This document shows positions 53,083 to 61,356 of a stretch of DNA of 64,000 bases, one piece after another. The notes under the pieces were generated by a model. The model did no database searches, had not been told where the DNA came from, and worked only from the letters and a program-made list of their open reading frames with translations. Position 1 is the stretch's first letter. Every line of letters begins with the position of its first letter. The stretch lies in contig CAJURT010000002.1 of the NCBI GenBank assembly GCA_910588875.1, positions 62,001-126,000 on the forward strand. Direction: 5' to 3'. The translations under genes were made by a program, and so were the position numbers. Source of the DNA: an uncultured Lachnospiraceae bacterium. GTDB taxonomy: Bacteria > Bacillota > Clostridia > Lachnospirales > Lachnospiraceae.

Positions 53083-53399
53083 ATTTCCCTTTCTGCCCTT
53101 CAACGGCCATGCCTCGCGCCAATACAAAGCAGCGCTTCCTTTCATTTCCAAAACCATATAACAGGAATCTCTGAGGAATTCTCAACCGACAACACAGGAT
53201 CCCGGAACCGGATCCCGAAATTTTTACAACAAAAACAAACGCAATGTACTGCCTATAAAAACCACCTCCCTATGTTCTTAATTCTGTCCTGAAATCATCT
53301 GGCTGACCAGCCACACACTTCCGGTGAAGTGCCCGATAAGCAGCCCACAGCTGCCTCTCTAGAATATCTGCAGAATGAATGTCTGCGATAAGTACGTTT
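53083..53399 (-). promoter_or_regulatory. structured 5' leader of the surface operon
   Basis: About 310 nt separate the probable transcription start (near 53393) from the first ATG. Four hairpins follow one another at the 5' end: 53370-53374/53382-53386, 53340-53344/53350-53354, 53316-53321/53326-53331 and 53300-53305/53308-53313. An AGGGAGGTGG tract near 53265-53275 and a GGATCC-containing inverted repeat at about 53199-53219 come later. I could not match it to a known riboswitch class, including c-di-GMP I and II. No credible gene lies in this stretch. Confidence 0.5.
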
Positions 53400-53428
53400 A
53401 GCATAACACAGTTTATCCGATTTTGCAA
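53400..53428 (-). promoter_or_regulatory. promoter of the surface-protein operon
   Basis: Read leftwards: TTGCAA (53423-53428), a 17-bp spacer, TATGCT (53400-53405). It is the best promoter match between galE and the first surface gene. Confidence 0.6.
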
Positions 53429-53446
53429 GCACTATCTGTAAAACCG

Positions 53447-53479
53447 AAACAGCACCAAAACAGCACCAAAACAGCAGCC
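53447..53479. repeat. three phased 11-bp direct repeats upstream of the surface promoter
   Basis: AAACAGCACCA occurs at 53447-53457 and 53458-53468, and as AAACAGCAGCC at 53469-53479. The 11-bp period places all copies on one face of the helix, from about 20 to 50 bp upstream of the -35 box. This suggests an activator-binding array, though a simple tandem duplication is possible. Confidence 0.6.
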
Positions 53480-53503
53480 AAACACGTTCTAACATCCGCA
53501 AAA

Positions 53504-53532
53504 GCGGGAAAGCCATAAAATAGCTTTCCCGC
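53504..53532 (-). terminator. galE terminator
   Basis: GCGGGAAAGC (53504-53513) pairs perfectly with GCTTTCCCGC (53523-53532) across a 9-nt loop, followed by TTTT leftwards. It lies 10 nt beyond the galE stop and insulates galE from the surface operon. Confidence 0.85.
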
Positions 53533-53542
53533 CCATTCCAAT

Positions 53543-54565
53543 CTATTCTTCATAACCGTTGGGATTGTTCTTCTGCCATCTCCAGGAATCCTCGCACATC
53601 TCCCGGATGCCATACTTCGCCTTCCAGCCAAGTTCCCTTTCTGCCTTCGACGGATCTGCGTAGCAGGATGGGATATCTCCGGCACGGCGATCCTTGAATA
53701 CATAATTGATCTTCAAATCATTGGCCGCCTCAAAGGCATTGATCACATCCAGCACACTATAGCCGGTGCCGGTGCCCAGATTATAGATCCAGACTCCGCC
53801 TTTCTCGCCGGCCATCTTATCCAGTGCCTTCACATGCCCGTCAGCCAGGTCAACCACATGGATATAGTCACGGACACAGGTGCCATCCGGCGTATTGTAA
53901 TCGTTGCCGAACACCCCTAAGCACACCAGTTTGCCGACTGCCACCTGGGTGATATAGGGCAGGAGGTTGTTGGGGATCCCTTTGGGGTTCTCGCCGATCC
54001 TTCCGGTCTTGTGGGCGCCAATCGGATTGAAGTAGCGCAGCAGCATAACCTTCCACTCCGGATCTGCAGTGTGCAGGTCGGTAAGGATCTGCTCCAGCAT
54101 CCCTTTGGTCCGCCCATAAGGATTGGTGATCTCTCCCTTGGGGCACTCCTCCGTGATGGGGATAAATGCCGGATCGCCGTATACCGTGGCAGAGGAACTG
54201 AACACGATGCTCTTCACTCCATGATTCCTCATGGAATCACAGAGGATCAGGGTACCGGTAATGTTGTTATGGTAATATTCCAGGGGCTTGTACACGGACT
54301 CCCCCACCGCCTTCAAGCCTGCAAAATGGATCACACCGTCAATCTTTTCATTGTCAAACACCCGGTCCAGCGCCGGCTTGTCCAGCAGATCCACCTCATA
54401 GAAGGTCACCTTCTTTCCTGTAATCTCCTCCACCCTGTTTAAGGATTCCTTACAGGAATTGCAAAGGTTGTCCACCACAACCACATCATAGCCTGCATTC
54501 AGAAGTTCCACGCAGGTATGGCTGCCGATATAACCGGCTCCCCCCGTAACTAAAATCGTCGCCAT
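53543..54565 (-). CDS. galE: UDP-glucose 4-epimerase
   Basis: This 340-residue extended short-chain dehydrogenase interconverts UDP-glucose and UDP-galactose. The NAD-binding GGAGYIGSHT is at the N-terminus, the catalytic Ser region is FSSSATVYG and the catalytic Tyr/Lys pair is in NPYGRTKGM near residue 149. Length is standard. It is monocistronic, with its own promoter and terminator. It could supply UDP-galactose for surface glycans; other leloir genes are not in the window. Confidence 0.96.
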   Translation of the reverse strand: MATILVTGGAGYIGSHTCVELLNAGYDVVVVDNLCNSCKESLNRVEEITGKKVTFYEVDLLDKPALDRVFDNEKIDGVIHFAGLKAVGESVYKPLEYYHNNITGTLILCDSMRNHGVKSIVFSSSATVYGDPAFIPITEECPKGEITNPYGRTKGMLEQILTDLHTADPEWKVMLLRYFNPIGAHKTGRIGENPKGIPNNLLPYITQVAVGKLVCLGVFGNDYNTPDGTCVRDYIHVVDLADGHVKALDKMAGEKGGVWIYNLGTGTGYSVLDVINAFEAANDLKINYVFKDRRAGDIPSCYADPSKAERELGWKAKYGIREMCEDSWRWQKNNPNGYEE

Positions 54566-54619
54566 GTCTCATTCCTCCTTTTCCTATGGCTCCTCTTTAA
54601 CTCCCAAAGCCTTTCTTTT

Positions 54620-54648
54620 ATTATAAACGCAACCACTTGATAAAACAA
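54620..54648 (-). promoter_or_regulatory. galE promoter
   Basis: Read leftwards: TTGTTT (54643-54648), a 17-bp spacer, TATAAT (54620-54625), about 55 nt upstream of the galE start. Confidence 0.65.
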
Positions 54649-54748
54649 TGATAAATTTATTTCATTTCCTATACTTTTGTTAACTGGTGGCATTGCCCCG
54701 ATTTATCTGTTGCAGCCCATAATAGCCGATAATAAAAAACAAAATCAC

Positions 54749-54778
54749 TTGACCCCTTCCGCTTGGATAAGCTATAAT
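54749..54778 (+). promoter_or_regulatory. promoter of the cyclase/reductase pair
   Basis: TTGACC (54749-54754), an 18-bp spacer and TATAAT (54773-54778) lie 50 nt upstream of the cyclase-family ATG, which has a strong CAGGAGG site. Confidence 0.75.
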
Positions 54779-54827
54779 AAATTCACCAAATTTATTTCCA
54801 CAATATTATTCAGGAGGTATTATTTCT

Positions 54828-55514
54828 ATGAGCGTATACCAGTTAGGCAATTTGAGAGTCGTCGATCTGACCAAAATCCTGGATCCCAAGACGGAAACCC
54901 GCCGCTGCGGCCTGACCCGTTTTAACACGGGTGGCCCGATCCCGGATTTCCACACCATCATGGATCTGACCAGCCATTTGGGAACCCACTGTGAGTGCCC
55001 CTATCACCATGATGACAACTGGCCCAGCGTAGCGGATCTGCCCCTGACCACTTTCTTAGGCAGAGCCATCTATGTGGACTTTAAGGATACGGTTGCACCC
55101 CGTACCCACATTTCCGCAGCAGACCTTGACCGCGCCACTGCCGGCAAGATCAAAGAGGGCGATATTGTAATTATTGACTCCTCTTACAAGATCCCGCCAT
55201 TTACCCCAAAAACCAACACAGAGGAGGACAAGCGTCTGTTAGTCAACGACGAGAGCGCTGTCTGGTTCCGTGACCACAAGGTAAAATGCGTCGGTTTCGG
55301 TGACGGTGTCTCCATTGAGAGTTGCAATGAGGATGTGAAGCCTTTCCATGATATCCTGATGGCAGAAAATATCGTATTCCTGGAAGTACTGCAGAACCTG
55401 GAAGAACTGAATACAGACGTATTCTTCATGTCCTATAGCCCCCTTCCCATCAAAGGGCTGGACTCCTGCCCCATCCGCGCTTATGCCATCGAGGGCCTGG
55501 CTGAATTTTCATAA
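54828..55514 (+). CDS. cyclase-family metal hydrolase (kynurenine formamidase-like)
   Basis: The 228-residue protein carries the cyclase/KynB metal motif H-L-G-T-H-x-E-x-P-x-H near residue 50, with Glu in place of the more usual Asp. The family includes kynurenine formamidase, isatin hydrolase and polyketide-type cyclases; the substrate is not determined. It is followed 38 nt downstream by a ketopantoate-reductase-family gene under the same promoter, so the pair may act on one metabolite. Confidence 0.85.
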   Translation: MSVYQLGNLRVVDLTKILDPKTETRRCGLTRFNTGGPIPDFHTIMDLTSHLGTHCECPYHHDDNWPSVADLPLTTFLGRAIYVDFKDTVAPRTHISAADLDRATAGKIKEGDIVIIDSSYKIPPFTPKTNTEEDKRLLVNDESAVWFRDHKVKCVGFGDGVSIESCNEDVKPFHDILMAENIVFLEVLQNLEELNTDVFFMSYSPLPIKGLDSCPIRAYAIEGLAEFS

Positions 55515-55552
55515 GCCCCGCTTTTCATCAAAACCGGAAAGGAAATGACATT

Positions 55553-56467
55553 ATGAGAATCGCAGTGATTGGTGCAGGAGCTATGGGCTCCATCTACGGC
55601 GGACATTTGTCCCTGCACAATACGGTCTACCTTGTTGACACAAACCAGGCTGTCGTGGACCATATCAACCAGAACGGGCTGACTCTACAGGAGGATGGGG
55701 CTGATGTCACCTACCATCCGGCAGCCGTAACTTCCACCGAAGGCGTGGAGCCGGTTGACCTGGTGATTTTGTTTGTAAAATCCCTGTTCTCCAAGGCTGC
55801 CCTGAGCAGCAACAGAGGGATCATCGGCCCGGATACCTATCTGATGACTTTGCAGAACGGCTCCGGCCATGAAGACATCTTAGGAGAATTTGTCCCGGAG
55901 AACCGTATCATCATCGGCACCACCGAGGACAACGGCGCCGTCTTAGGCATGGGCCATGTGCGCCGAGGCGGTTCCGGAAATACCAATATCGGCATGCTGA
56001 CCGAAGATGCTGACGGCTTCCTTCCTAAATTGAAAGAGTGCCTTGATTCCTGTGGATTCCAGGGGCATATCCACGAAAATATCCGTCAGCTGATCTGGAA
56101 TAAGCTGTTTACCAATGTTTCCCTCAGCGCGGTCACCGGTGTGCTGCAGGTTCCCATGGGCTTCATTGCCGGCAACGAACACGCCTGGGCAATCACCCGC
56201 CAGCTGATCCATGAGGCAGTGGCCGTGGCACACGGGTTAGGCCTCACGGCAGACGAGGCAAAGATCACCGAAAAAGTGCGCCAGACTTCCCTGGGCTCTC
56301 CGGAGGGCATTACCTCCATCTGTGCCGACCTGCGCGACGGCCGCCGTACCGAGGTCAACACCATCAGCGGCTCCGTAGTCCGCGCATCCAAGAAATGCGG
56401 TGTGCCGGCCCCCACCCATGAGATGATGGTAGAACTGATCCATGCCATGGAAGAGCGCAAATCATGA
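55553..56467 (+). CDS. ketopantoate reductase family protein (PanE/ApbA-like)
   Basis: This 304-residue NADPH-dependent oxidoreductase has the Rossmann loop IGAGAMGSIYGG at the N-terminus and a catalytic Lys candidate in NKLFTNVSLSAVTG near residue 183, with ICADLRDGRRTEVNTISGSV near 250-270 as in PanE. It may be true 2-dehydropantoate 2-reductase, but no pan gene is near and it is coupled to a cyclase-family hydrolase, so it may reduce another 2-oxo acid. A terminator stem begins within its stop codon. Confidence 0.85.
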   Translation: MRIAVIGAGAMGSIYGGHLSLHNTVYLVDTNQAVVDHINQNGLTLQEDGADVTYHPAAVTSTEGVEPVDLVILFVKSLFSKAALSSNRGIIGPDTYLMTLQNGSGHEDILGEFVPENRIIIGTTEDNGAVLGMGHVRRGGSGNTNIGMLTEDADGFLPKLKECLDSCGFQGHIHENIRQLIWNKLFTNVSLSAVTGVLQVPMGFIAGNEHAWAITRQLIHEAVAVAHGLGLTADEAKITEKVRQTSLGSPEGITSICADLRDGRRTEVNTISGSVVRASKKCGVPAPTHEMMVELIHAMEERKS

Positions 56468-56508
56468 CAAAAAAAGAATCCTGCTCTGCAGGATTCTTTT
56501 TTTGTCAT
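56464..56508. terminator. 21-bp bidirectional terminator
   Basis: A perfect 21-bp inverted repeat (56464-56484 with 56488-56508) has a 3-nt loop and A7/T7 tracts built into the stem. It contains the reductase stop codon at 56465-56467 and lies 45 nt from the converging cyclase stop. It is the strongest terminator in the window. Confidence 0.93.
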
Positions 56509-56553
56509 AGGATCCCCTTTCCCCTCGCTCTCAGCAAAAACAGGAGATTTTTA

Positions 56554-58371
56554 TCATCCGCAAATCCCATCCAAAACCAGCACCTCAAAGCCCTCCTTCT
56601 TCCCTTTCAGCTTCACTGTATCTCCTAAAGAGGTCGCCTGTATCCGCCCTCCCAATTCATCCGCCACAGCACGGGAAATATAGACCGTCCCTCCCGGCGC
56701 GTTAGCCTCCAGGCGGGCTGCCGTATTCACAGTGTCCCCGATTGCCGTGTAGTCCATCCTTTCCGGCGAACCGATGTTGCCCACAACCGCTTCCCCCACA
56801 TGCACACCAATCCCAAAAGCAACCCTCCGCCCGTATCTCCTCTCCAGTTCCTCCGACAGCGCCTTAGAACCCTTCACCATATCGGCGGCTGCCTGCACTG
56901 CCTTCATCACATAATCCTCCTGGCTGACCGGCGCCCCCCAAAATGCCATGGCCGCATCCCCCACAAATTTATCCAGAGTCCCGCCGTTTCTTAAGATACA
57001 GTCAGAAATTAAGGTTAGATAACGGTTTAATATCTCCACCACCTGTGCAGGCTTTAGCATCTCAGACATAGGAGTGAAACCACGGACATCCACAAAAAGG
57101 ACTGCAATCCTGGTCAGCTTCCCTCCCAGTTCCAGCGCATCCTCCCCCTCTTTTAAAATCTCATTGACGATCTCCGGCGCCACATAACGCTTAAAGGTCC
57201 TGGTCACTCTCCGTTTTTCCAGAGCAGCCTGAATATAATTAAACGCCAGGCATCCAATATACAAGACTGTCAAACCCGCCGGAATCCACAATACATGCAA
57301 TACCAGCCCGTAATGGTAGAGCAGACGGCTCAGCAGGAGATATCCCCCTCCCCCCAACAGCCAGGCAAGAAAGGACACCTGTACCGGGCGTTTCCAAAAC
57401 ACGACAGTTCCCAAAAACAGAACCATAAAAAGAACCAAAAACTGGATCCTGCCGCCTGCTTCCCTCTTAAAGTTCCCGTCCAAAAGCGCCTGCACCACAT
57501 TGGCGTGGTACTCAATGCCAAACATGGGCACCGCATGGTCGATAGATGTAAAAAAGCTGTCCTGCAAGGCAGGCGCATAAGGCCCGATAAGGACGATCTT
57601 TCCTGCAAACAAGTCCGGATCCGTTCTGCCCTCCAGCAAATCCGCCAAAGACACCGTGCCCCCAAGGTCTCCCGGCTTTCCATAAAAAGGCACATACCAA
57701 AATCCCCGGCCATTCGTAGGCGGCAGCTTGTCAAGGCTTTCCCCCAAAGCCTCCCGGAACCGTTCTGCCACGGCAAGAGCCATAGACGGGATCTCCCTTC
57801 CGTCTGGCAATGCAAACCGCAGCAAATGATGGCGCAGGATCCCGTCCCCATCCAGCATGGCATTGATATGGCCCTGTGCCGCTTCCCTCCTCAAAGCCGG
57901 ATATGCCTCCTCAAAACCACGAACGGAGAAATCCTCCAGGCGGTAATCCCCCCTGCCGTCCGGCGTCAGGCCAATGCCAAAATCAGCCGCACACGCCATA
58001 ACCACATTGCCGTACCTGCCAGCCGCCTGGGCAAGCTGACGGTCGGTTTCTGCCTGGTTCTCACTGACATAAAGTACATCTACCCCGATCACTGCCGGGC
58101 GCGATTCCTCCGTCTGGTTCAGGGCCTCAATCGCCCTGGCCATGATATCACGCCCCCACTGGTTATATGGTCCCAATTCTTCCAATGCTTTCTGGTCAAT
58201 CCCCACCAGCACAATCTCCCCGCCAGCGGCCATCCTGTGCTGATACCAGGCGTCGCAGGCGGCCTGGTTCACCCCCGACCAGATCCCGGAAGCAGCCACC
58301 AATGTCAAAGCTAAGGAAACCAGGAATGCGCCAAGTATCTTTTTTCGCTGGTTCTTCCACCAGATAACCAT
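56554..58371 (-). CDS. CHASE2-domain class III adenylate cyclase
   Basis: The 605-residue membrane enzyme has an N-terminal helix, an extracytoplasmic CHASE2 sensor (about 35-310), about three helices (about 315-390), then a class III cyclase domain. The metal Asp residues are in LFVDVRGF and VGDAAMAFWG, the adenine-specifying Lys in TLDKFVGD, and the transition-state Asn/Arg in IGDTVNTAARLE, so activity on ATP is expected. Class III cyclases are uncommon in Clostridia. It starts 21 nt after the GAF/HD-GYP gene, forming a two-gene operon. Confidence 0.92.
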   Translation of the reverse strand: MVIWWKNQRKKILGAFLVSLALTLVAASGIWSGVNQAACDAWYQHRMAAGGEIVLVGIDQKALEELGPYNQWGRDIMARAIEALNQTEESRPAVIGVDVLYVSENQAETDRQLAQAAGRYGNVVMACAADFGIGLTPDGRGDYRLEDFSVRGFEEAYPALRREAAQGHINAMLDGDGILRHHLLRFALPDGREIPSMALAVAERFREALGESLDKLPPTNGRGFWYVPFYGKPGDLGGTVSLADLLEGRTDPDLFAGKIVLIGPYAPALQDSFFTSIDHAVPMFGIEYHANVVQALLDGNFKREAGGRIQFLVLFMVLFLGTVVFWKRPVQVSFLAWLLGGGGYLLLSRLLYHYGLVLHVLWIPAGLTVLYIGCLAFNYIQAALEKRRVTRTFKRYVAPEIVNEILKEGEDALELGGKLTRIAVLFVDVRGFTPMSEMLKPAQVVEILNRYLTLISDCILRNGGTLDKFVGDAAMAFWGAPVSQEDYVMKAVQAAADMVKGSKALSEELERRYGRRVAFGIGVHVGEAVVGNIGSPERMDYTAIGDTVNTAARLEANAPGGTVYISRAVADELGGRIQATSLGDTVKLKGKKEGFEVLVLDGICG

Positions 58372-58392
58372 CTCATTCCCCTCCTCAGCCGG

Positions 58393-59922
58393 TCAATGCA
58401 CCTCTGCGGCCTTTAGCTGTTCCTGTCTGCTGCCCTCCTGCAGGTCTTTTTGGTCTTCCCAGCACCTGCTTTCCGCAAACAGCGCCGTCAGTTCCCGATC
58501 AAGCTTGCCCTCTTTTTCTGCCATGGTTTTCAAGATGGAAAGGGCCTTTTCCACCGGCATCCCTGGCTTATATGGACGGTCATCGGCAACCAGGGCATCA
58601 AAAATGTCCAATATTGTGAGGATCCTTACCTCCTGTGGAATCTCCTCTGCCATTTTACCCTCTGGATATCCGCTGCCGTTCAGCATTTCATGATGGGCAG
58701 CAGCCCATTCCCGCACATGGGACAATTCTGCGGAAAAATGGATCTGGGACAGCAGTTTATCCGTAACCACCACATGTTCCTCCATGATCTCCCTCTCCTG
58801 TTCCGAGAGAGTCCCCTTCCGGATACATAACAGTTCCATCTCCTCCGGCAGCAGCCATGGACAGCGCTCTCCCTTCTCCCCCACGTAGGTTTCCTCCCCC
58901 AGACGCCTTAACTCCTCCAATTTCTCATCCGTGATGAAACCGGTTCCGTTTACCTGCCCCACCAGTTTCTCCACCTCATATGCCCGGCGGATCTGCCTTT
59001 CCCTCTCCTCCTTTGTGATCTCCCCTTTCAGGCCGGCAATTTCGGCCTGCAGCCGGATAACTTCCATCCGGTGGGTAAACTCAGCCTGTTGTGCCGGCAA
59101 AAGCCGGGCAACCTTATTCATTACCTCCAGCGGTGTTACCAGCTTGCCGATATCATGGAGCCACACACTCATCAAAAACTCGTCTTTATGTATAGGAGAA
59201 AAAGGTTCCCTGCGCCCGTCTTTTTGGGCAAGGCAGTTCAGATAATCAATAAAACGGCTTCCGTATTCTGCCATATGGCGGGTATGGCTGCCGTTGTAGG
59301 GGGTCCTCTTATCAATCGCTGATGACATCACCATAACAAAGGACCGGAAAAGCCCCTTGATTTCCTCCATATACCTTACATTCTGAATCGTGATGGCCGC
59401 CTGGGATGCTATGGATTCCAGCACCAATGCCATGTCCTGGCCAAATGCGCAGACATTCCCCTCCCCATCCAGGGCATTGATCAGCTGAAGTACCCCGATC
59501 TCCTCTCCTTTCCGGTTGTGCATCGGCACCACCAGCATTGACTTTGTGCGGTATCCGGTCATCTCATCATAACGGATCGGGCCAGACAGATCATATTCCC
59601 GGCAATTCCTCACATCGTCAATGCAGATTGTCCTGTTTTCCAAAAGTGCCAGTGCACATACATTTCCCCGGGCAAGGGGCACCGGCGGCAGCTTCGGATC
59701 CTGTCCGTCCCCTCCGTCATAGGTTTTAAGGGTATCATTCCTCATAATCTTAAAATGCAGCTTGTCCCCATCCAAAAGATACAAAGTCCCTCCATCACAA
59801 TGGGCCAGTTCCATGACACAGGAAAGGATCTGCTCCAGCAGGCGGTTCAGATCCCTCTCCGATGAGAGCATCACCCCAATCTCCAATATTTTTTTCATGT
59901 CTTCCCGTTCCATCCCTTTCAT
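58393..59922 (-). CDS. GAF and HD-GYP domain phosphodiesterase-like protein
   Basis: The 509-residue cytoplasmic protein has an N-terminal GAF domain (about 5-180) and an HD-GYP domain: LHDIGKL near residue 255, a His in IMEEHVV, then HHEMLNGSGYP and DIFDALVADDRPYK. HD-GYP proteins hydrolyse cyclic di-GMP and related dinucleotides. About 130 extra residues, Lys/Glu-rich, separate HDIGK from the next conserved His. I chose ATG 59922 because the promoter -10 and -35 boxes at 59950-59978 exclude the upstream ATG at 59982. It is co-transcribed with the adenylate cyclase. Confidence 0.9.
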   Translation of the reverse strand: MKGMEREDMKKILEIGVMLSSERDLNRLLEQILSCVMELAHCDGGTLYLLDGDKLHFKIMRNDTLKTYDGGDGQDPKLPPVPLARGNVCALALLENRTICIDDVRNCREYDLSGPIRYDEMTGYRTKSMLVVPMHNRKGEEIGVLQLINALDGEGNVCAFGQDMALVLESIASQAAITIQNVRYMEEIKGLFRSFVMVMSSAIDKRTPYNGSHTRHMAEYGSRFIDYLNCLAQKDGRREPFSPIHKDEFLMSVWLHDIGKLVTPLEVMNKVARLLPAQQAEFTHRMEVIRLQAEIAGLKGEITKEERERQIRRAYEVEKLVGQVNGTGFITDEKLEELRRLGEETYVGEKGERCPWLLPEEMELLCIRKGTLSEQEREIMEEHVVVTDKLLSQIHFSAELSHVREWAAAHHEMLNGSGYPEGKMAEEIPQEVRILTILDIFDALVADDRPYKPGMPVEKALSILKTMAEKEGKLDRELTALFAESRCWEDQKDLQEGSRQEQLKAAEVH

Positions 59923-59949
59923 CCGCCCCTTCCATATGTCGATAATATC

Positions 59950-59978
59950 ATTATAGCAAAGCAGTCCTACGGCATCAA
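59950..59978 (-). promoter_or_regulatory. promoter of the HD-GYP/adenylate cyclase operon
   Basis: Read leftwards: TTGATG (59973-59978), a 17-bp spacer, TATAAT (59950-59955), with transcription starting near 59943. Its position decides the start codon of the HD-GYP gene. Confidence 0.75.
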
Positions 59979-60093
59979 TCAAAATTTTTTCCTTATTTTC
60001 AGAACTGCTATTTCCTTTTTTCCAATCCCGCCGATATAGTAATTATAGATTTCACAATTTTCTCACAATTTCTGATGAAAAGGAGGATGGGTC

Positions 60094-60813
60094 GTGAAAG
60101 TCACAGAAAGAAGCTGGCCAGCCGATGCCGGCCGTACCATATACAAACCTGCCATCACCAGGGAAAATGGCAAAGACACCAAAAAAGCCGCCAGCCCGGC
60201 AAAAGATCCGGATATGGATCGCCTGAGCGAATCTTTAAAGGCTCTCTCCAAACCTGCCTCCAAAGATTCTGAAAACAAATTCAAGATGAAGTCTTCCAAG
60301 CCGGATGATTCCGTAGGCCAGCTTGCCTCTATGCTGGCAAGGGCCGAAACCCGCATCGACGTCCAGCAGGTTGCTTCCCGGGCAATACGGGCACTGACCA
60401 ACCTTAAGATGGCTGCCCTCGCCAGTGAAGGCAGCGATGCCAAAAAGATTGCCAAGATGATAAAACGCATGGAAAAGCTGATCAAGCGGATCCAAAAAAA
60501 GCTGCAGCACCTGTCCAAGGAAGAACAGCTTGAGAACCAAAAGAAAAAAGCAGAGAGAAACATGGAGGAACAGAGGGCAAAGGAGATCAAGGAGGAGTTG
60601 GCTTCCAGGCGCAAAAAACGGCGCAAAGATGAACGCAATTATGCCAACAAAGAACTTGCCGAAGATGCAAAGACATCCTCTGAGGAACTTGTCTCCGGCT
60701 TGTCCGGCGCACTTTCCGCCGCCTCGTCCTCTGCCGTTTCCGTACCTGACCTGTCCGGATTTTCGGTGGATGCAGGTATCCCTGACAGTGTTTCCATCGA
60801 TATATCCGTATAA
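60094..60813 (+). CDS. Lys-rich coiled-coil protein of unknown function
   Basis: The 239-residue protein starts at GTG with AAAGGAGG 7 nt upstream. Residues 1-75 are polar and probably disordered. Residues about 75-200 are helical and very rich in Lys/Glu/Arg, with heptad-like spacing (KKIAKMIKRMEKLIKRI), and the last 40 are Ser/Val-rich. There is no signal peptide or membrane helix. I do not recognise a family. The charge pattern could suit nucleic-acid or membrane-surface binding, which is only a guess. It is a single transcription unit with its own terminator. Confidence 0.75.
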   Translation: MKVTERSWPADAGRTIYKPAITRENGKDTKKAASPAKDPDMDRLSESLKALSKPASKDSENKFKMKSSKPDDSVGQLASMLARAETRIDVQQVASRAIRALTNLKMAALASEGSDAKKIAKMIKRMEKLIKRIQKKLQHLSKEEQLENQKKKAERNMEEQRAKEIKEELASRRKKRRKDERNYANKELAEDAKTSSEELVSGLSGALSAASSSAVSVPDLSGFSVDAGIPDSVSIDISV

Positions 60814-60838
60814 AAAGGGCTGTTATCCAGCCCTTTTT
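60812..60838 (+). terminator. terminator after the Lys-rich protein gene
   Basis: AAAAAGGGCT (60812-60821) pairs with AGCCCTTTTT (60829-60838) across a 7-nt loop. The stem overlaps the TAA stop. Confidence 0.88.
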
Positions 60839-60903
60839 ACATATTTGTATCAACCGTCTCCCGGCTGTCTTCTGTCTTCTGCTTCCGGCTATGCCCCGGT
60901 CTT

Positions 60904-61356
60904 TTACACTGCAACCTTTATCACAACCTTCTTCACCGGCTCCGGCCCTGCCGCCTGGCACCTGGGCTTATGTGCATCCTCGGGCGCTACTACAATCAGA
61001 TCCCCTTCCTCTAAGAGCACGCTCCCGGAAACGGCCGGCTCCTCATAAAAAATCAGGTCATTTTCTTCTATCCGCTCCTTCACGGCCAGTCCGTCCCGTT
61101 TACAGAAACCGAACTGCTCCCTTCCGGATACCACATACTGGATATCAAAAAACTTCTCATGGGTTTCAAAAGAGCCTTCCTCCGGTTTTATCGTTGTATA
61201 CTCCTGGATATTCGCCACTACCGTATCGCCCATGATCGGATAGCTTCCCACCGGCAGGGCTGCCATATCCGTCTCCTCCAGCCACTTATATGCGGCTAAA
61301 AACTTCTCCTCCAGATAATTATACTTCTTTGCAATTCCAATGTTTGAAAAAAACAT
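60904..61356 (-). CDS. YhcH/YjgK/YiaL (DUF386) family protein
   Basis: This 150-residue beta-barrel protein has the metal-site candidates THEKFFDIQYV near residue 66 and EDAHKPRC near 127, with GxxQFGF between, as in YhcH-type proteins. Members occur in sialic-acid and pentose/uronate operons and are proposed sugar isomerases or anomerases. AGGAGG precedes the ATG. It is divergent from a second family member at 61641; nearby sugar genes are not evident apart from a possible Gfo/Idh oxidoreductase at the right edge. Confidence 0.9.
   Translation of the reverse strand: MFFSNIGIAKKYNYLEEKFLAAYKWLEETDMAALPVGSYPIMGDTVVANIQEYTTIKPEEGSFETHEKFFDIQYVVSGREQFGFCKRDGLAVKERIEENDLIFYEEPAVSGSVLLEEGDLIVVAPEDAHKPRCQAAGPEPVKKVVIKVAV

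Noticed and set aside
53199..53393. Cyclic di-GMP riboswitch in the surface-operon leader
   Set aside because: The conserved cores of class I and class II c-di-GMP aptamers are not present by eye, although hairpins are.
53447..53479. CRISPR or attachment-site repeats
   Set aside because: Units of 11 bp without spacers, no integrase or cas gene nearby.
53295..53516. Hydrophobic 73-residue leftward frame, possible leader peptide or toxin
   Set aside because: Its ATG lies within the galE terminator stem and it spans the predicted surface promoter; no ribosome-binding site was seen.
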